From positions 1-64,000 of the IMG/VR virus record IMGVR_UViG_3300027906_000003: a DNA stretch of 64,000 nt, one strand, 5' to 3'. Under the pieces are notes generated by a model, which saw only the letters and a program-made list of their open reading frames with translations, was not told where the DNA came from and did not search any database. Shown here piece by piece: positions 15,489-22,922 of the stretch (position 1 is the first letter of the stretch; the number at the start of each line of letters is the position of its first letter). Origin of the DNA: a virus. The position numbers and the translations under genes are program-made.

Positions 15489-15765
15489 ACCAAAACAAGA
15501 TTGGAACTTTCAAAGAATGATTTGGAAAGGTGACGAATGGATTCGTTCACAGGCATATGATAATGCTCACACTTCCATGTTAGAGTATCTCGGAATTGAT
15601 GATGAAGAACAACTAACTCGTGAACTAATAGGTGAAGCACAACAGTTGATTCAACACTTAGAACAAAAGATTATGACTGAAGCAGACCAATCTAGTCCAA
15701 CTTACTATGGATATCAAAGAGTAGTGCAAGATTGGGAAGAAAACTTTGAAGAGGAAGAGGGTTAA
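15478..15765 (+). CDS. Hypothetical protein
   Basis: The product (95 residues from the ATG at 15478; in-frame ATGs at 15466 and 15472 are possible) contains MEFKPKQDWNFQRMIWKGDEW and a helical acidic C-terminus (DWEENFEEEEG). It overlaps the exonuclease end by 11 bases. No family is recognised. Confidence 0.5.
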   Translation: MEFKPKQDWNFQRMIWKGDEWIRSQAYDNAHTSMLEYLGIDDEEQLTRELIGEAQQLIQHLEQKIMTEADQSSPTYYGYQRVVQDWEENFEEEEG

Positions 15766-15766
15766 T

Positions 15767-15916
15767 ATGGGAACTAAAGCAAGAGTTAAGTTTAGTCACA
15801 CAGGTGGAAGAGAAGGAAGAAGAGCACGAGCATTAGAAAGACTCTTAAAAGTTAAAGAACCTAATGACCGTCAAATGAAAGAGATTTCTGTTTTACAAAA
15901 AGGAAATAAATTATGA
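15767..15916 (+). CDS. Small basic protein (49 aa)
   Basis: The frame is MGTKARVKFSHTGGREGRRA and continues in helical, lysine/arginine-rich form. It starts one base after the previous stop and ends in an ATGA overlap with the gp33-like gene. The strong positive charge suggests RNA, DNA or polymerase contact. It resembles no family I can name. Confidence 0.55.
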   Translation: MGTKARVKFSHTGGREGRRARALERLLKVKEPNDRQMKEISVLQKGNKL

Positions 15917-16161
15917 TATCAAAAAAAGAGTTCACAGAAAAAGTAGAGAAACTATGCCGTTATGGTAAGTCAGATGTAATGTCTGCTATACTTAAAGTTT
16001 GTGAAGAGAACATGTTAGAACCTGAAAGTGCTAAGAGACTTTTATCTCCTCCTTTAAAAGAGAAGTTAGAAGCAGAAGCTACAGGTTTAAATATGGTAAA
16101 TCGTGGAAGTAATAGTCAAGCAACCTTATCAGGTTTCTTTGACACTAAAAAAGGAAAATAA
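15913..16161 (+). CDS. 33: gp33-like late-transcription co-activator with clamp-binding motif
   Basis: In T4, gp33 links the sliding clamp gp45 to host RNA polymerase and activates late promoters. This 82-residue helical protein has the size and place (just upstream of gp59) of marine-phage gp33. Its C-terminus carries QATLSGFF (Q69-F76), a textbook clamp-binding box (Q-x-x-L-x-x-F-F). The N-terminal helical part (KVEKLCRYGKSDVMSAILKVCEEN) would contact the polymerase beta-flap. Late promoters of T4 type elsewhere in the window support the assignment. gp55 and gp45 are not in the window. Confidence 0.72.
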   Translation: MISKKEFTEKVEKLCRYGKSDVMSAILKVCEENMLEPESAKRLLSPPLKEKLEAEATGLNMVNRGSNSQATLSGFFDTKKGK

Positions 16162-16162
16162 A

Positions 16163-16459
16163 ATGAAAAAAGGCGATGTAGTCACAGTTGTGACATTTAG
16201 TGGAGAGTATGTAGGAGAACTTGCAAAGACCGAACCATTGACTCTTAAAAATCCGAAAATGATTGTTAAGAATCCAGAGGGTGGTATGGGATTTTCTAAG
16301 GGAGTTGCAGTGACAGGAAAAGAAAATCCTGAATCAATGGTCTTACAAACTTATATTTTTGTATCAGAGTGTAATGAAATGGTTGCAGAGGCACATAGAA
16401 GTGCTGTATCTGGAATCGAACTACCTACACCAGAAGAAACAAAGATAGTCACTAGTTAA
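16163..16459 (+). CDS. Small beta-barrel (Sm-like) conserved phage protein
   Basis: The ATG at 16163 follows AAGGAAA and yields 98 residues. The order GDVVTVVTFSGEYVGEL, then LTLKNPKMIVKNPEGGMGF and YIFVSECNEMV, reads like the strand pattern of an Sm/LSm barrel and is shared by small proteins near gp33/gp59 in marine T4-like phages. RNA binding is possible but not shown. Confidence 0.58.
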   Translation: MKKGDVVTVVTFSGEYVGELAKTEPLTLKNPKMIVKNPEGGMGFSKGVAVTGKENPESMVLQTYIFVSECNEMVAEAHRSAVSGIELPTPEETKIVTS

Positions 16460-17049
16460 TGACAAGTCGTGAAGGATATGACGCATACACTTTATACCTT
16501 GGTATAAAACTACACTTCTATTCTAACGACTATGACTTTGTTAAGTATAATGGCAAAGTTAAAGCAGATATAAAGTCCTTTCTAAAACGGAAGGACAAAT
16601 ATCATTTTGGTAAACTTTATAGAACACATAAACAAGAACTACAAGATTTCTATATTGCAAACCTTTCAAAAAAGGATTTGTGGGCAGGAGATTTATTGAG
16701 TGAAGAATGTGTTAAAGTTTATAAAGAATGGAAGAAGAATAACCAGAAGTTAACTTATCTATTCGAAACAGAAGTAAGTGATTTACTTCGTAAAAAGGAT
16801 ATACAAAAGGTATTAGAAGTTAAGAACGGACAACACCCTATCCTTTTAAAAGAGTTTATGGCAAAGAAAGTATCTTTAGAAACCATCTGTATAATGGATG
16901 AGATTATAGAATTTACTAAAGATTGGGATAGAATGATATCAGAAAGAATCGTCTATCCAGAGATACACAATAAGATAAACAAATATAAATCATTCGTTGA
17001 TTTCGACCGAGTGAAATATAAAAAGGTATTAATAGATTTATGCGGATAA
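16459..17049 (+). CDS. 59: gp59-like loader of the replicative helicase
   Basis: In T4, gp59 binds forked DNA and gp32 and loads helicase gp41. This 196-residue basic, mainly helical protein begins SREGYDAYTLYLGIKLHF and continues with YDFVKYNGKVKADIKSF and FGKLYRTHKQELQDFY, the N-terminal pattern of the gp59 family (T4 gp59 is 217 residues). It starts on a TAATG overlap and lies just upstream of gp32, as in relatives. Confidence 0.88.
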   Translation: MTSREGYDAYTLYLGIKLHFYSNDYDFVKYNGKVKADIKSFLKRKDKYHFGKLYRTHKQELQDFYIANLSKKDLWAGDLLSEECVKVYKEWKKNNQKLTYLFETEVSDLLRKKDIQKVLEVKNGQHPILLKEFMAKKVSLETICIMDEIIEFTKDWDRMISERIVYPEIHNKINKYKSFVDFDRVKYKKVLIDLCG

Positions 17050-17114
17050 GCGGTGTTCTTAAAAACCAGAACATAGTTATGTATAAAATAATTAATCCTA
17101 ACACCTAATTTGGG

Positions 17115-17122
17115 TATAAATA
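17115..17122 (+). promoter_or_regulatory. T4-type late promoter TATAAATA upstream of gp32
   Basis: A perfect late box lies 67 bases downstream of the gp59 stop. It would let gp32 be transcribed late as well as from the sigma70-type promoter that follows. Confidence 0.6.
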
Positions 17123-17158
17123 TATCCAGATTTGTTATAAGATTTATTGAAAAACCCC

Positions 17159-17187
17159 TTTACAGGCAAGTAAATAAATCATATAAT
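17159..17187 (+). promoter_or_regulatory. Sigma70-like promoter of gp32
   Basis: TTTACA (17159-17164), a 17-base spacer and TATAAT (17182-17187) form a near-consensus promoter. Transcription is expected to start about 17194, at the base of the hairpin that follows. Confidence 0.8.
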
Positions 17188-17192
17188 GGACT

Positions 17193-17220
17193 AGTCAGTA
17201 CCACAGGTGTGATACTGATT
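17193..17220 (+). promoter_or_regulatory. 5' hairpin in the gp32 leader
   Basis: TCAGTA (17195-17200) pairs with TACTGA (17213-17218). CAC/GTG extends it inward after one mismatch, leaving an AGGT loop, and an A-T and a G-U pair extend it outward. The stem begins at the predicted transcript start. T4 gp32 represses its own translation through a structured leader, so an operator or 5' stabiliser role is plausible. Confidence 0.5.
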
Positions 17221-17260
17221 TATACAATGCTAATACAATGCAATACGATAGGAGAATACA

Positions 17261-18163
17261 ATGTCAGCATCATTAGATAAGCTCAGAGCGGCTATGGAAA
17301 CCGCATCACCGGCTCAAGGTGAGAAAAAATCCTACAATGACGATACTATGTGGAAACCAGAACTTGATAAATCAGGTAATGGTTATGCAGTAGTTCGTTT
17401 TTTACCAACACCAGAAGGAGAAGAAATGCCGTGGGTTTCATATTGGGACCATGGTTTTCAAGGACCTGGAGGTTGGTATATTGAGAAGTCTTTAACGACT
17501 CTTAATAAAAAAGACCCTGTAAGTGAATACAACACTACCTTATGGAATTCAGGTATTGAAGCCAACAAAGAACAGGCAAGAAAACAGAAACGCAGATTGC
17601 ATTATGTTTCAAATGTCTATGTGGTTTCAGACCCTAAAAATCCTGATAACGAAGGAAAAGTTTTCAAATACAGATATGGTAAGAAAATCTTTGAACAACT
17701 CAAAGAAGCTATCTCACCAGCATTTGAAGATGAATCTGCAATTAACCCATTCGATTTAAGAGAGGGTGCTAATTTCAAAATCAAAATCCGTAAGGTTGAT
17801 GGTTATTGGAATTATGACAAATCAGAGTTTGACTCAACTTCACCATTAGGTGATGAGACAATGATTAACTCTACATTTAGTCAAGTTCATTCCTTAAATG
17901 AAGTAATCGCTCCAAGTGAGTTTAAAACTTACGAAGAGTTGAAAGAGAAACTTGATAGAGTATTAGGTCTATCAGGTGCAGTCTCAAATAGCACTGCAGA
18001 AAGTATAGCAGAAGACCAGGAAGAAGTGCCATGGTCAAATGTCAATACTGAAACAGTAGCTGATGAACCTGTAATCGCATCAGCCGAAACCACTGCCGAA
18101 ACATCAAGCGAAGGCGGAGACGACGCGATGGATTACTTCAAAAGATTAGCAGAGGATAGCTAA
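17261..18163 (+). CDS. 32: Single-stranded DNA-binding protein gp32
   Basis: At 300 residues it equals T4 gp32 (301). The short basic N-terminus for cooperativity is followed by the OB-fold core: YAVVRFLPTPEGEEMPWV, WYIEKSLTTL, RRLHYVSNVYVVSDP, GKVFKYRYGKKIFEQL and FDLREGANFKIKIRKVDGYWNYDKSEF. The C-terminal tail is acidic and ends DAMDYFKRLAEDS, the usual partner-binding peptide. There is no cysteine, so the zinc ribbon of T4 gp32 is missing. A hairpin leader and two promoters precede it. AGGAG sits before the ATG. Confidence 0.95.
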   Translation: MSASLDKLRAAMETASPAQGEKKSYNDDTMWKPELDKSGNGYAVVRFLPTPEGEEMPWVSYWDHGFQGPGGWYIEKSLTTLNKKDPVSEYNTTLWNSGIEANKEQARKQKRRLHYVSNVYVVSDPKNPDNEGKVFKYRYGKKIFEQLKEAISPAFEDESAINPFDLREGANFKIKIRKVDGYWNYDKSEFDSTSPLGDETMINSTFSQVHSLNEVIAPSEFKTYEELKEKLDRVLGLSGAVSNSTAESIAEDQEEVPWSNVNTETVADEPVIASAETTAETSSEGGDDAMDYFKRLAEDS

Positions 18164-18351
18164 TCTTTGTGTTGGGTGCTCTTGTGTATACATTATGTGT
18201 TAGTGGTGAAGGACGAGAGCAGACTTGGACCGTGGAAAATATAAGGGGGCACCAAGTAAGGGAAAGACTTTTAGCAAATAGCGGAGAAGTCGGTATAGAG
18301 CGGGTATGCTGTAAAGCGAGGGGCGAATATACATCTATTTAAAGGAGAATT
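18164..18351 (+). ncRNA. Candidate structured RNA / leader between gp32 and bS21
   Basis: This gap is unusually G-rich for an AT-rich genome and contains several pairing segments: GCTCTTG (18178-18184) with CGAGAGC, ACTTGG with CCAAGT, GACTT with AAGTC, and an alternative 7-bp pairing of GGTGCTC (18175-18181) with GGGCACC (18247-18253) that excludes the first. The mutually exclusive stems look like a switch. It ends at AAAGGAGA, the ribosome site of bS21. A 57-codon GTG frame (18169-18342) spans it, but it uses CGG, AGG and GGG codons foreign to the neighbours, so an RNA role is preferred. No known RNA family is recognised. Confidence 0.42.
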
Positions 18352-18585
18352 ATGCCAGAAGTGAAGCCAAGAATCAACCCTAAGAATCGACAGGAAGAAC
18401 CTTTCGATAGAATGCTTAGGAGATTCAAGAAACAGTGTGAAAGAGCTGGTATAGTTCAAGAGGTTAGAGATAGACAATATCACATCAAACCAAATACTAT
18501 AAAGAATCAAAAGAACCAAGACATCAAAAGACGAAAGAAACTTGATGCAAAGAGAGCTTCAATAAAAGGTTATAGACCAAGATAA
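18352..18585 (+). CDS. rpsU: Ribosomal protein bS21, phage-encoded
   Basis: bS21 sits on the 30S platform next to the anti-Shine-Dalgarno end of 16S rRNA and helps initiation. The 77-residue product has the family pattern: [36 protein letters not shown], then a long lysine/arginine-rich helix ([12 protein letters not shown]). Phage bS21 copies are known from marine phages and are thought to enter host ribosomes and bias translation. It has one of the strongest ribosome sites in the window (AAAGGAGA) and a structured region upstream. It overlaps the next gene by TAATG. Confidence 0.88.
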   Translation: MPEVKPRINPKNRQEEPFDRMLRRFKKQCERAGIVQEVRDRQYHIKPNTIKNQKNQDIKRRKKLDAKRASIKGYRPR

Positions 18586-18791
18586 TGACTCAGTGGCATG
18601 GTGGTAAGGGTTCTAAAAGAAGAAACTCAGACGAAGATAAGTATGCGGAATCGTGGGAACGAATCTTCGGTAAACCTCAGCCTAAAATAAAGTCTCGCAA
18701 AGAGACTCCTTCACATGCAACTACTCAGGTGCATAAAGATAAAACTAAAGTTATTCCTCGTAAAGAGAAGTATTACGATAAGTTAGATTAA
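18585..18791 (+). CDS. Small basic conserved phage protein
   Basis: The 68-residue product begins TQWHGGKGSKRRNSDEDKY and continues ESWERIFGKPQP; this HGGKGS...F.NWxxIFGK-like pattern occurs in small basic proteins of T4-like phages. It is co-translated with bS21 (TAATG). Its stop codon overlaps the stop of the convergent tape-measure gene in the palindrome TTAA at 18788-18791. Function is unknown. Confidence 0.6.
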   Translation: MTQWHGGKGSKRRNSDEDKYAESWERIFGKPQPKIKSRKETPSHATTQVHKDKTKVIPRKEKYYDKLD

Positions 18792-20860
18792 GCAGGTAAG
18801 GCGTCGTAATAACGCTCATTCTCGTCTCTTGCAGTATCAGTTGAATTCATTACATTCGTTGAAGAGTTATTATTGTTCTGTTGAACTACAGTTCCGTCTC
18901 CACCAGTTGCAGGTGTATCATCTGGTCTAGCTGCTAATGTCGCAGCGTCTATTGCACCACCTTTAGCATTAATTTCATCTTGAACCATTTCCATTGCTAA
19001 ACTAGGGTCACTACCATCGGCCATCATACTGCCGGTATCTAAAGCTTCCTGTGCTTCTTGGTAATCTGCTATGAGTGCCTTTCTGTTATCTAATTCCTTT
19101 TGAATTGCCTCATATGACTCTTCTGATATATCATCGTCATTGAGTATTGCCTCTAATTGATTTGTAGGTGCAGTTGCAACCATATCCATGTTGACGAGTG
19201 AACTTCTTAAACCTCTCTTAGTGTAAAGTCCTGATTCTTCTGCGGAGTCTTGACCTGCCTCTTGTTCTTCCTCAGTCATTTCTGGTGCTTCGTTTCCACT
19301 TCCAAAAATTAACTTAACTGCCCAACCTGGTAACATTTTCTTTGCCATATCTGATATGAATTTACCAATATCGATACCAAAGACATCTCTAAAGAAATTA
19401 CCAATAGCTTTGAATGGTGCCTTGATTAAATCCCATAGACCACCAAACATATCTTTAATACCAGAGAACATTAAGTCGAAGTCTCCTGTGAATAGACCTT
19501 TCCAGAAGTCAAAGAAACCACCGAATATTGTAAAGATTGAATCTTTGATATCTATGAAGTATTGTATAACTGTATCAATGGCAGCTTTAAATGATTCAGA
19601 TGTTTCATATAGTCTCATACCTGCAAGAACAATACCAACTACTGCAAGAGCAGCTAGTATATATGGAGCAGCTGCGAGTAATAATCCACCTGCAGTCGCC
19701 ATCAAACCACCTATAAAGGCAGCTGCACCAGCAGCGAATGCGGTTAGTGTTGTCCATAAGGCAGCTCCAGCAGCTGCGAGTCCACTACCCATAGCAGTGA
19801 AAGCACCTCGAATAGCAGACATACCTCCTTTAAGAAAACCACCAACATTCTTCTTCAAACCACTTGCCGCATTTCCAATTCCTTTTCCTGCGTCTTGCAT
19901 GGTTCTACCAAGATTACCCATAATCTTATCACCTAAGACTCCTTCTCCACCAAAAACTTTACCTAGTGCATTTAATTTTTTAGTTGCACCATCGAATGCT
20001 CCCATGATATCCATACCTGTAAGTTCTTTAAGACCATCAGAGAAGTTTGAAAGTCCTTCCATTTGAGTTTCTTTAGACTTATCAATTGCAATTTTTAATT
20101 GTTCAGAGGCATTCGCTTGGTGTTCATGAATTGATTTTAATGATGACTCATGTTGTTCAACAAAATAACTTCGGTCATCCATCTCTTTGGATAAAAAGTC
20201 CTGTTCCTTTTTGTGTTTTTCAGATAAGATTTTATCTTGAGCTGTCTCTTGTTCTGCAAGGGCGTTTTTAGCTTGTGCGACTTGTGCTTGAAGTTTAAAG
20301 TCTAAGTTTTTGTCTTCGTTTTCACTTGCTTTCTTTTCTGCATCTTTAACAGCTTGCACTGCATCAGCAACTGCAGAAGATTTCTCATCTGCCATGAGTT
20401 TATCTAAGTCGGTAATCTTTTGTTGAGTTTCTGCTTGTCTTATTAAAGCATCTCTTCTAAGTTTAGTAAACTTCTCTTCTTCTTTTTCGAGACCTTGTAT
20501 TCTTGCAACTTGACCACCAAAAACTTCTGATAGAATATCTTGTTGTTCTTCGGTTAGATTACTCCAACCCTTTTCTGCCATTTCAGTAGCAGCGGACATA
20601 CCTTTGATAAGGTCTCTATTAAGAACGGCACCCTTAAATGTGTCTGCAGATAGACCTTTAAACTCAGAAACAATTTTAGCTGCCTCTGGTCTTGTTTTAG
20701 CTAGAGTATTAATAACATTCTTAAACTCTTTTGTTGTTCCAACTGTAGACTCTTCTAAGTCTTGATTGAATTCAGCACGAATGTTTTTTTCTTCTTCTTT
20801 AGCTTTTTTAAGTTCTTCAGCTAACTGTTTCCGAACCTTTTTTATTTCGTCATCTGCCAT
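18788..20860 (-). CDS. Probable tail tape measure protein (gp29-like role)
   Basis: The 690-residue protein has the architecture of a tape measure: a charged coiled-coil N-terminal half (residues about 1-280), a glycine/alanine-rich hydrophobic middle with several membrane-like stretches (about 330-430, AAGAALWTTLTAFAAGAAAF region), and aromatic GGFFDFWKGLF and DMFGGLWDLIKAPFKAIGNFF repeats. A polar C-terminus follows (QQNNNNSSTNVMNST, then ARDENERYYDALPA). It is encoded beside baseplate hub genes. No sequence identity to T4 gp29 can be claimed from inspection; the role is inferred from architecture and context. Confidence 0.65.
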   Translation of the reverse strand: MADDEIKKVRKQLAEELKKAKEEEKNIRAEFNQDLEESTVGTTKEFKNVINTLAKTRPEAAKIVSEFKGLSADTFKGAVLNRDLIKGMSAATEMAEKGWSNLTEEQQDILSEVFGGQVARIQGLEKEEEKFTKLRRDALIRQAETQQKITDLDKLMADEKSSAVADAVQAVKDAEKKASENEDKNLDFKLQAQVAQAKNALAEQETAQDKILSEKHKKEQDFLSKEMDDRSYFVEQHESSLKSIHEHQANASEQLKIAIDKSKETQMEGLSNFSDGLKELTGMDIMGAFDGATKKLNALGKVFGGEGVLGDKIMGNLGRTMQDAGKGIGNAASGLKKNVGGFLKGGMSAIRGAFTAMGSGLAAAGAALWTTLTAFAAGAAAFIGGLMATAGGLLLAAAPYILAALAVVGIVLAGMRLYETSESFKAAIDTVIQYFIDIKDSIFTIFGGFFDFWKGLFTGDFDLMFSGIKDMFGGLWDLIKAPFKAIGNFFRDVFGIDIGKFISDMAKKMLPGWAVKLIFGSGNEAPEMTEEEQEAGQDSAEESGLYTKRGLRSSLVNMDMVATAPTNQLEAILNDDDISEESYEAIQKELDNRKALIADYQEAQEALDTGSMMADGSDPSLAMEMVQDEINAKGGAIDAATLAARPDDTPATGGDGTVVQQNNNNSSTNVMNSTDTARDENERYYDALPA

Positions 20861-20871
20861 TTAATTTTCCT

Positions 20872-21249
20872 TTATTTTCCGAAAGCTTTTCCAGCTTCAG
20901 ATATTCCAAATGCACCCAATGTCACAACCACAAATGATGTATAAATTGTTTCTGAGACTTTTAAGTCTATATCCCAAACTAGTGCTGTCACTAGGTCAGT
21001 AATACCGAAACACATCATTAAAAAGAATGAGATAAATCCTATGATTGCCTTTTCATTCAAGTCGTTGTCGTCTAAGAACAAGTCTATAAACTTTCTTTTT
21101 GGTGGGTCGAGTGCTAGTTTGGCCTTTCGAGCCTCTTCTTGCATTTCTTTGATTTGGTCCTCTGATGCGTCCAGTTTTTCGATAAGTGCCATATACTTAT
21201 CTAAATCAATTTCCACCTCATTTCTGCTGTTATCTTTTTCGTCTGCCAT
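20872..21249 (-). CDS. Two-span membrane protein with N-terminal coiled coil
   Basis: Residues about 15-50 are a charged coiled coil (LDKYMALIEKLDASEDQIKEM). Residues about 68-88 and 100-118 are membrane segments (AIIGFISFFLMMCFGITDL; IYTSFVVVTLGAFGISEAG). AGGAG precedes the start. It lies between the hub genes and the tape measure, twelve bases before the latter. A holin-like or DNA-injection pore role is possible; neither is proven. Confidence 0.55.
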   Translation of the reverse strand: MADEKDNSRNEVEIDLDKYMALIEKLDASEDQIKEMQEEARKAKLALDPPKRKFIDLFLDDNDLNEKAIIGFISFFLMMCFGITDLVTALVWDIDLKVSETIYTSFVVVTLGAFGISEAGKAFGK

Positions 21250-21290
21250 TTTCTACTCCTCATAGTTATTCACGGCACACATAATATAAG

Positions 21291-21455
21291 TTAATTGTAT
21301 TTTTTACTATCCTGTCTTTGCTTTTCTTGTTCCAAATAGTTTAAGAGAAGATTTGTATAAATCTCCCTTTCCCACGGCATCATATCCTCTAGTTCTGTTA
21401 ATGAATAATTATGATGTTGCATCATCTGAAAGTTAGTGTTATAATAATTAAACAC
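21291..21455 (-). CDS. Small baseplate-hub-associated protein (54 aa)
   Basis: Reading from a GTG at 21455, the product is FNYYNTNFQMMQHHNYSLT followed by ELEDMMPWEREIYTNLL and a charged tail. The YSLTELExMxPWExxIY pattern is shared by short proteins next to gp26 in marine T4-like phages, where it is usually labelled a baseplate hub assembly component. The frame stays open upstream into the gp26 end, so the true start may lie earlier at a rare codon. Confidence 0.62.
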   Translation of the reverse strand: MFNYYNTNFQMMQHHNYSLTELEDMMPWEREIYTNLLLNYLEQEKQRQDSKKYN

Positions 21456-21475
21456 CGACTCGTGAGAAAGGGCTA

Positions 21476-22177
21476 TTAGAAAAAATTTTGTAATCCTTCT
21501 AAAACCCTATTCTGTTGAGTGCTACAGAGTTCACATTTGAACTCTATTTCCTTTCTTAGTTTAGGAGTTTTCTCAAAGTATTCTGATAGTAGACCAAGTT
21601 GTGCAAATGTTAAGTTTTCAATAAACTCATCTACATCTTCGTCAGTTATATCAGTTCTTTCGTAGACACTATCTGCATCAAATATTCTTTCTATAGATTT
21701 ATTCAATAGATAGAATATGACTTCGTTCTCAGGCATTTCTGCAACACCACTTGTGTCTCCTACTCTAAGTAATCTCAAAACTACTCCAACATCATCACTA
21801 AGCATTACGGTACTATCAGGTACTTCACCATGAACTTCTACTTCTTCGAAATTGATGATTGCATCTCCTGTTCCTGAACAGTCATTTTCTTGACATTTCA
21901 TTTTAACAGTTGCAGTTTCACCAACAGATTTTGAACGAATCTGAATGAACAACCATTCAAGGTCGACCATTGCAAGGTCATTCGCATCTACCTTTTCAAA
22001 GGTAACATCGTGTATCATATTCTTAACAGTTTCAAGAGACTCTTCTGAGTTTTCTCCTTCTTTTGCCAACATCAACACTTTTTGTTCTTTTACAAGAAAA
22101 GGTCGGAACTTTACTTCACGACCATCACTTGGTAACACCGTCTTATAAGTCGGTGCTGATTGGATTGGTAATCCCAT
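21476..22177 (-). CDS. 26: Baseplate hub subunit gp26-like
   Basis: The 233-residue product (T4 gp26 is 208) starts with GLPIQSAPTYKTVLPSDGREVKFRPFLVKEQKVLML, the hallmark of the T4 gp26 baseplate family. It has a CQENDC and a C-terminal CELC cysteine pair that may bind zinc. The helical DVDEFIENLTFAQLGLLSEYF near the end is also typical. It lies between the gp54-like gene and the short hub-associated gene. Confidence 0.82.
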   Translation of the reverse strand: MGLPIQSAPTYKTVLPSDGREVKFRPFLVKEQKVLMLAKEGENSEESLETVKNMIHDVTFEKVDANDLAMVDLEWLFIQIRSKSVGETATVKMKCQENDCSGTGDAIINFEEVEVHGEVPDSTVMLSDDVGVVLRLLRVGDTSGVAEMPENEVIFYLLNKSIERIFDADSVYERTDITDEDVDEFIENLTFAQLGLLSEYFEKTPKLRKEIEFKCELCSTQQNRVLEGLQNFF

Positions 22178-22199
22178 AATTTACTCCATAATTATAATA

Positions 22200-22922
22200 C
22201 TAGGAACCTCCTAGTAGTCCACTAAGTCTTGACCCAGCAGAATCTAAATCGTTTAGTTTACCTAACATGTCTTTAGATTTACCATTGAATCGACTAGCGA
22301 CTGTAAGACTCTCTCTTGCTAAATCAAGATATCGTCTTCCTTTATTTAGTACCGAAAGTTCAGGTGCTGGACCATATTCGGTATCAAATGTTTTAAATGC
22401 AAATTTGCATGAAAATTTTAACAATGCACTTTCACCCATTGTGAGTGCCATTGGTTCGTAAGAGATTGGAAAGGCATCATAAAATTTATACTTTAATGCC
22501 ATTGAATCATCTCTTCTAAATTGTTCTATTTCTATTGTTCCGTAATAATCTTTTGGATATCTAAAGATTGGTTTGATACTATTTCCATCTCCTTCAGTAA
22601 ATATGAAAGATTGCCATGCTTCGATAATGTATCTATCAAAGAAACTTGAATCACAAACAAACATGAAGTCTACTTCATTTGTATTGTTTACTTGTGTGAC
22701 TTTCTTTGTATTTGTTCCTGTTGTATGAAAATCTTTTGTTGTTAGACTTCTTCCTGGAAGAGATGTTCCTTCACATCTAATTCCTTCAACACTAAAATTA
22801 CCATCTGGTCCAAAAATGTTGACTGCAAATCTATTATTCATTGCTCCAGCATCGAAGTTTCCTTTAAACTTGTCGATACTTGATTTACTATTTCTAAAGA
22901 TACCTTTATTAAAAAAATCCAC
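22200..22922 (-). CDS. Baseplate-tail tube junction protein, gp54-like
   Basis: The 240-residue product begins at a GTG overlapping the previous stop (TAGTG). It has a tube-protein pattern (NNRFAVNIFGPDG, EGIRCEGTSLPGRSL, EVDFMFVCDSSFFDRYIIEAWQ, YDAFPISYEPMALTMGE) shared by gp19/gp48/gp54-type tube and tube-initiator proteins, and a glycine-rich end (SGLLGGS). Context with gp48 and hub genes favours the gp54 role (320 residues in T4). A minor tube protein is the alternative. Confidence 0.58.
   Translation of the reverse strand: MDFFNKGIFRNSKSSIDKFKGNFDAGAMNNRFAVNIFGPDGNFSVEGIRCEGTSLPGRSLTTKDFHTTGTNTKKVTQVNNTNEVDFMFVCDSSFFDRYIIEAWQSFIFTEGDGNSIKPIFRYPKDYYGTIEIEQFRRDDSMALKYKFYDAFPISYEPMALTMGESALLKFSCKFAFKTFDTEYGPAPELSVLNKGRRYLDLARESLTVASRFNGKSKDMLGKLNDLDSAGSRLSGLLGGS

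Noticed and set aside
18175-18253. A 7-bp acceptor-like pairing (GGTGCTC/GGGCACC) over 79 bases, suggesting a tRNA
   Set aside because: No T-arm GGTTCAA-type sequence, no recognisable anticodon arm, and the segment has competing stems. Treated as part of the bS21 leader candidate.
18169-18342. A 57-codon GTG frame between gp32 and bS21
   Set aside because: Codon choice (CGG, AGG, GGG) differs from all neighbours, there is no good ribosome site, and the segment shows strong pairing. Kept only as the competing explanation.
19356-20066. Plus-strand open frame opposite the tape measure gene
   Set aside because: Proline/serine/isoleucine-rich antisense shadow of the alanine/glycine-rich segment; no start signals.
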